A stretch of 64,000 nt of DNA from Mucilaginibacter limnophilus (lineage in GTDB: Bacteria; Bacteroidota; Bacteroidia; Sphingobacteriales; Sphingobacteriaceae): NCBI RefSeq assembly GCF_004005815.1, contig NZ_SACK01000001.1, positions 124,001-188,000 of the forward strand. The letters are read 5' to 3'. The translations under genes and the position numbers were made by a program. The notes under the pieces were generated by a model. That model made no database searches, had not been told where the DNA came from, and saw only the letters and a list, made by a program, of their open reading frames with translations. Below, in pieces: positions 60,259-64,000 of this stretch (its first letter is position 1; each line of letters opens with the position of its first letter).

Positions 60259-60678
60259 ATGAAAAACATATTAGTGCTCTGTACAGGAAACAGTTGCCGC
60301 AGCCAAATAGCCGAAGGTTACCTGCGTTATTTTGCAGGCGACAAAGCAACTATTTACAGCGCAGGTATCGAAACGCATGGCGTAAACCCCAAAGCTATCG
60401 AGATCATGAAACGTGATGGTATAGATATATCCGGTCATACTTCCAACAACGTAGATGAGTATGCCGACATCGCCTTCGACTACGTGATCACCGTTTGCGA
60501 TAACGCGAAGGAGAATTGTCCTTACTTTCCAACCAAGGCCATTAAACTACATCAAAATTTTCCGGACCCGGCCAAAGCTACCGGTACCGATGAACAAATT
60601 ATGGAGCAGTTTCGCGAAGTGCGGGAAATGATCCGGCAATACGCAAGGAATTTCGTGAACGAAAACCTAAAGGACTAA
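60259..60678 (+). CDS. arsC: Arsenate reductase, low-molecular-weight phosphatase type
   Basis: 139 residues. [20 protein letters not shown] contains the P-loop C8-x5-R14 of low-molecular-weight tyrosine phosphatase-like ArsC. The resolving cysteines Cys80 and Cys87 ([12 protein letters not shown]) and Asp103 (FPDPA) match the thioredoxin-coupled class. It reduces arsenate to arsenite for export by Acr3. The stop overlaps the acr3 start (TAATG), showing coupling. Confidence 0.95.
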   Translation: MKNILVLCTGNSCRSQIAEGYLRYFAGDKATIYSAGIETHGVNPKAIEIMKRDGIDISGHTSNNVDEYADIAFDYVITVCDNAKENCPYFPTKAIKLHQNFPDPAKATGTDEQIMEQFREVREMIRQYARNFVNENLKD

Positions 60679-61742
60679 TGAGTATTGACCACTGCGCGCC
60701 GACCGTTGAAAGACAACGATTAGGCTTTATTGACCGTTACCTCACCTTGTGGATCTTCCTGGCGATGGCCATTGGTGTTGGCCTTGGTTATTTTTTCCCT
60801 TCATCGGCCACTTTTATTAATTCCTTTTCGAGCGGTACGACCAATATCCCGCTGGCCATTGGCCTCATCATGATGATGTACCCGCCATTGGCCAAAGTGA
60901 AATACGAGAAAATGGGCGAAGTATTCCGTAATACTAAGGTATTGAGTGCTTCGCTCATCCTCAACTGGATTGTCGGCCCGGTGCTGATGTTCGTGTTAGC
61001 TATTACTTTACTACGGGATCATCCTGATTATATGGTCGGCCTGATACTCATTGGCCTCGCACGTTGTATTGCTATGGTTGTGGTTTGGAACGAACTCGCT
61101 GAGGGCAACCGCGAATATGCCGCTGGCCTGATCGCTTTAAACAGTATTTTCCAAGTGCTATTATACAGTGTTTATGCTTATGTATTCATTACGCTCCTGC
61201 CGCCCTTGTTCGGCTTAAAAGGTCTGGCCGTTAACATCACGATCGCAGAAATTGCCAAGTCGGTCGGCATCTATTTAGGTGTTCCATTTGCAGCGGGCGT
61301 GATCAGCCGTTATACGCTCATTAAACTGAAAGGCGAAACATGGTTCAATACCAAATATGTACCCTTCATATCGCCGATAACTTTGATCGCCCTGCTATTC
61401 ACTATTATCGTCATGTTCAGCTTAAAAGGTGATCTGATCGTAAAAATACCATTCGACGTAGTGCGCATCGCTATCCCATTAGTGATCTATTTTACCATTA
61501 TGTTTATTGCCAGTTTTTTTATCGGCAAGTCATTCGGTGCCGATTATTCAAGATCGACTTCTATTGCCTTTACGGCAACCGGTAACAATTTTGAGCTGGC
61601 TATCGCTGTTGCCATCGGCGTGTTCGGCATTAATTCAGGTGAAGCATTTGCCGGTGTGATCGGCCCGCTTGTGGAAGTTCCGGCGCTGATAGCATTAGTG
61701 AATTTGGCTTTTTGGTTTAGAACCAAATACTACCCAGCCTGA
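60678..61742 (+). CDS. acr3: Acr3 arsenite efflux transporter
   Basis: 354 residues with ten predicted transmembrane helices. [17 protein letters not shown] carries the essential Cys130 and the neighbouring Asn/Glu residues in the fourth helix, and [20 protein letters not shown] is the second conserved motif. Acr3 exports As(OH)3 with proton coupling. It is the last gene of the operon and starts by overlapping arsC. No arsA-type ATPase is present, as expected for Acr3 systems. Confidence 0.95.
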   Translation: MSIDHCAPTVERQRLGFIDRYLTLWIFLAMAIGVGLGYFFPSSATFINSFSSGTTNIPLAIGLIMMMYPPLAKVKYEKMGEVFRNTKVLSASLILNWIVGPVLMFVLAITLLRDHPDYMVGLILIGLARCIAMVVVWNELAEGNREYAAGLIALNSIFQVLLYSVYAYVFITLLPPLFGLKGLAVNITIAEIAKSVGIYLGVPFAAGVISRYTLIKLKGETWFNTKYVPFISPITLIALLFTIIVMFSLKGDLIVKIPFDVVRIAIPLVIYFTIMFIASFFIGKSFGADYSRSTSIAFTATGNNFELAIAVAIGVFGINSGEAFAGVIGPLVEVPALIALVNLAFWFRTKYYPA

Positions 61743-61805
61743 TCCTAAAAAATAAAATGACCGACCGAAAACAGGGTATTTGATACTTCTTGACCCCATG
61801 TTCAT

Positions 61806-62777
61806 CTATACCAAATGCAGGATAGCGTACAAAGCGCTTACTGAGATCAATATCCACAATACCACACCCTGCACCAAAGGTTTGAATCCTACTGAAGCCA
61901 ATACCTGGCGAGATAAACCGGCACCGATCAGGAACAAGGTCAAGGTGAGTCCCGCCTTAGCGATCATTACCATATAGGGGCTGATTAGTTTGACGACAGG
62001 CATGTAAGTGTTGGCGATCATTGCCAGAATGAATAACCCGATGAAATAAGGAATAGCTACTTTTTTAGATTGGTTTTTGAACAGAAAGGTCGACAAAAAT
62101 GCGATCGGCACGATCCACAGCGCCCTGGCTAATTTCACTGTAGTAGCTACCTCTAAAGCGTGTGCGCCGTATTTACTGGCAGCCCCGACAACAGAACTGG
62201 TATCATGAATGGCAATGGCACACCATAAACCGAACTGGGTTTGTGATAAGTTGAAGTAATGCCCGACTACCGGGAACACAAACAGCGCGATAGAGTTCAG
62301 TATAAACACACAACCTAAAGCGACAGAGATCTGTTTTTCTTCAGCCTTGATTACCGGAGAGATGGCTGCAATGGCGCTGCCACCGCAGATAGCCGTACCG
62401 TTTGAGATCAGGTAAGAAGTTTTCGTTTCGATCTTCAGCCATTTGCCGATCAGGAAACCGAACACCAAAGTACTGCTGATCGATGCGATGGTAAACAGCA
62501 CGCCTTCTTTACCGGCCTGCATGGCGCTATGCACGTTCATACCGAAACCCAACCCCACAACCGATACCTGTAACAACAAGTGTGTAGCCTTATGATTTAA
62601 ATGCAGGTAAGGGTGACCTGATAATTGTGCAACCGCCAAACCTAATAACAGCGCGATAGCCGGACTGACGAATGGTGTAAGGCACAAGGTCACGCAAATA
62701 ATAAAGATAAATTTGCGGGTGTTTTCGTTCAGGTGAAGAAATGTATGGGTTTGAGTTAATTGATGTTGGGTATCCAT
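61806..62777 (-). CDS. YeiH family putative sulfate exporter
   Basis: 323 residues with nine to ten transmembrane helices: AIALLLGLAVAQLSGHPYLH, VGLGFGMNVHSAMQAGKEGV, YLISNGTAICGGSAIAAISP and LWCAIAIHDTSSVVGAASKY. These motifs match the YeiH/UPF0324 family, putative anion or sulfate exporters. It is convergent with the ars operon, with only about 60 bases between the stops. A link to arsenic is not established, but such genes often occur in sulphur or metal-stress clusters with rhodaneses. Confidence 0.9.
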   Translation of the reverse strand: MDTQHQLTQTHTFLHLNENTRKFIFIICVTLCLTPFVSPAIALLLGLAVAQLSGHPYLHLNHKATHLLLQVSVVGLGFGMNVHSAMQAGKEGVLFTIASISSTLVFGFLIGKWLKIETKTSYLISNGTAICGGSAIAAISPVIKAEEKQISVALGCVFILNSIALFVFPVVGHYFNLSQTQFGLWCAIAIHDTSSVVGAASKYGAHALEVATTVKLARALWIVPIAFLSTFLFKNQSKKVAIPYFIGLFILAMIANTYMPVVKLISPYMVMIAKAGLTLTLFLIGAGLSRQVLASVGFKPLVQGVVLWILISVSALYAILHLV

Positions 62778-62852
62778 GATCTTTGCTTTTGATACCCCAA
62801 AATTCCGTCTTATTTAGTGATGATTTTTATCATAAAAGGCGATGGCCGATAA

Positions 62853-63476
62853 CTACAGGTTATGGTAATTTTGAAACCAGCTGTAATTAAATAGCTGCCC
62901 GGTATTAAATGGCGTATGATGGATATGCTCCATACTTCCCGTTAAATGAAAGTGCTCCCGGAAAATGTTTGATAATGAAGCAGGTGAATGACGTTCAACC
63001 GCTAATCCGCTGCACTTTTCCGGGCCATCGATACTAAAAGTCCCGATGATAAGTTTTCCATTAGCGTTTAAATATTTAGCTACCGCCGCCACATATTTGA
63101 TTTGATCTTCTGGTTCGGTAAGAAAATGAAAAGCTGCGCGGTCATGCCAAAGGTCATATTGATCGCCGGTTACAATATTCAGTACATCGCTCACGATCCA
63201 TTTAATTTCATTGGATTTATCGCCTAATCTCAATTTTGCTCTACCAATGGCTTTAGCGGAAATATCCAAAACGGTGATGTTGGTGTAGCCCAATGCCAGC
63301 AGGTGATCGGCCAATAAACTGTCCCCGCCGCCGATGTCGATGATCGCGGCATCCTTGGGAAGGTCAAAACTATTGATGATCGTTAACGAGGTTTACGGTA
63401 TTGGCTCGTACCAGCTTACTTCGGTCAGTTTTTTCTGAGCATAAACGTTTTCCCAGTGTTCTTTTTTGTTTGCCAT
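62853..63476 (-). pseudogene. Class I SAM methyltransferase with in-frame stop
   Basis: From the ATG at 63476 the frame gives KKEHWENVYAQKKLTEVSWY, E-P-I-P and then TAA (codon 28, 63393-63395). The same frame continues coding with TSLTIINSFDLPKDAAIIDI, the SAM-binding GGGDSLLADHLLALGY, and later YDLWHDRAAFHFLTEP to the stop. Family members usually have Gln or Glu after WYxPxP, so the TAA could be a C-to-T change of CAA. As it stands only a start at a TTG or a later Met would yield a fragment lacking the SAM motif. It is close to the rhodanese gene and would have been co-transcribed. Confidence 0.75.
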
Positions 63477-63478
63477 TG

Positions 63479-64000
63479 TTAGGATATAAAGTTTTTGATC
63501 GCCTCGCCCAGATCAAATACCTTGGTTTTTGTCCCCAACGCGTTGGCAATGATACTGCTTCCCGCAGCACTGCGGTACCCACCGGCACAATGTACTACGA
63601 CAGGCTTACTTAAAGGTATATTCGCTAAACATTCCCGAAGCTCGTACAGTGGAATATGGATGGCGTTCCTGAAGACCGGCTGTGTTTTTATTTCTGCTTC
63701 ATTACGGATATCGACGATAGTATATTGCTCCGGGTGCGCTGCAAAATGCGCCAAATGCAGCTCTGCCATTTGTTCATCGCCACCCGCTACAACGAATGCA
63801 GCTTCTATAAAAGCTTCGTAACCGATCTTTGCCGTTTTGCTGATCAATTGCTTTAATTTCTCCTCATTTTCCGCTACCAGGTAAAACACTTCTTCCGGCG
63901 CGATGATACTACCCAGCCAAGTCTCGAACTTGCCGCCGTCCTGGATATTGATCGATCCCGGTAGATGCCCCTTTTTAAAATCTGCTTCAGGCCTTGCATC
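63479..64000 (-). CDS. Rhodanese-domain protein, partial (runs off the window)
   Basis: The frame is open to the window edge. It encodes the end of one rhodanese-like domain (ADFKKGHLPGSINIQDGG), a helical linker, and a complete second domain with YTIVDIRNEAEIKTQP and the catalytic loop VVVHCAGGYRSA (active Cys in CAGGYRS). The two-domain arrangement is that of the C-terminal half of MBL-fold/rhodanese fusion proteins in Bacteroidota, which handle persulfides; the metallo-hydrolase part would lie beyond 64000. Its stop is three bases from the methyltransferase start. Confidence 0.85.
   Translation of the reverse strand, partial: DARPEADFKKGHLPGSINIQDGGKFETWLGSIIAPEEVFYLVAENEEKLKQLISKTAKIGYEAFIEAAFVVAGGDEQMAELHLAHFAAHPEQYTIVDIRNEAEIKTQPVFRNAIHIPLYELRECLANIPLSKPVVVHCAGGYRSAAGSSIIANALGTKTKVFDLGEAIKNFIS

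Overview
The window looks like chromosome from a Bacteroidota species, most likely Sphingobacteriaceae (Mucilaginibacter/Pedobacter-like; this placement is inference). The evidence is two large secreted proteins with type IX secretion (T9SS) C-terminal sorting domains, many lipoproteins with Bacteroidota-style lipoboxes, a NusG paralogue of the UpxY type, TAnnTTTG promoter elements, and a one-piece tmRNA whose tag ends in NGENNYALAA.

Layout. 0-4.9 kb: two NHL-repeat lipoproteins, two paralogous small helix-turn-helix proteins on either side of a single-domain response regulator and a small lipoprotein, then the UpxY-like antiterminator on the minus strand. 5.3-13.6 kb: two giant T9SS-exported multidomain proteins sharing one ~260-residue domain in three copies. 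14.0-29.2 kb: an exopolysaccharide (EPS) locus with Wza-like export lipoprotein, Wzc-like tyrosine autokinase, Wzy-like polymerase, two clan GH-A glycosidases, three GT4 and two GT2 glycosyltransferases, a Wzx flippase and a polyprenyl-phosphate glycosylphosphotransferase. 29.4-35.5 kb: a second response regulator and a stress-type group (SDR oxidoreductase, two tiny hydrophilic proteins, DUF1264 lipoprotein, BON protein, AsmA-like protein). 35.6-53 kb: housekeeping and metabolic genes, including an LLM oxidoreductase, tmRNA, an aminotransferase, a fused E1 ketoacid dehydrogenase, two convergent L,D-transpeptidases, two sensor kinases and an ArsR/AHSA1 pair. 53.0-58.7 kb: a decayed mobilisable or integrative element with MobC remnant, candidate oriT, ParA, excisionase-like HTH, ORF6N, YhcG-like nuclease, a tyrosine recombinase and a tRNA-3'-end-like site. 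58.8-64 kb: an arsenic-resistance operon (arsR, DUF6428, GNAT, arsC, acr3), a YeiH-type transporter, a methyltransferase with an internal stop, and a partial rhodanese gene.

The most interesting possible system is regulatory. The leaders of the EPS export operon (13.8 kb) and of the glycosylphosphotransferase gene (27.7 kb) share a structured element: a GTTG-N4-TTYYTCAA box, then a nested hairpin whose 3' internal loop is AATGGCGAAG. A weaker copy precedes the giant T9SS proteins (5.25 kb). The UpxY/NusG-like gene lies beside this third copy, so a plausible model is a dedicated antiterminator acting on several separate matrix operons through a shared nascent-RNA hairpin, analogous to RfaH/ops, LoaP or the eps-associated EAR RNA.

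Automated calling would also miss the following: a 36-residue metallothionein-like peptide; several genes that read as complete only if one base is restored in a short homopolymer (33.6, 37.1 and 48.0 kb, and most genes of the 53-58 kb element); two in-frame nonsense codons (33.7 and 63.4 kb); duplicated ArsR operators; and a 63-bp near-perfect palindrome acting as a shared terminator.
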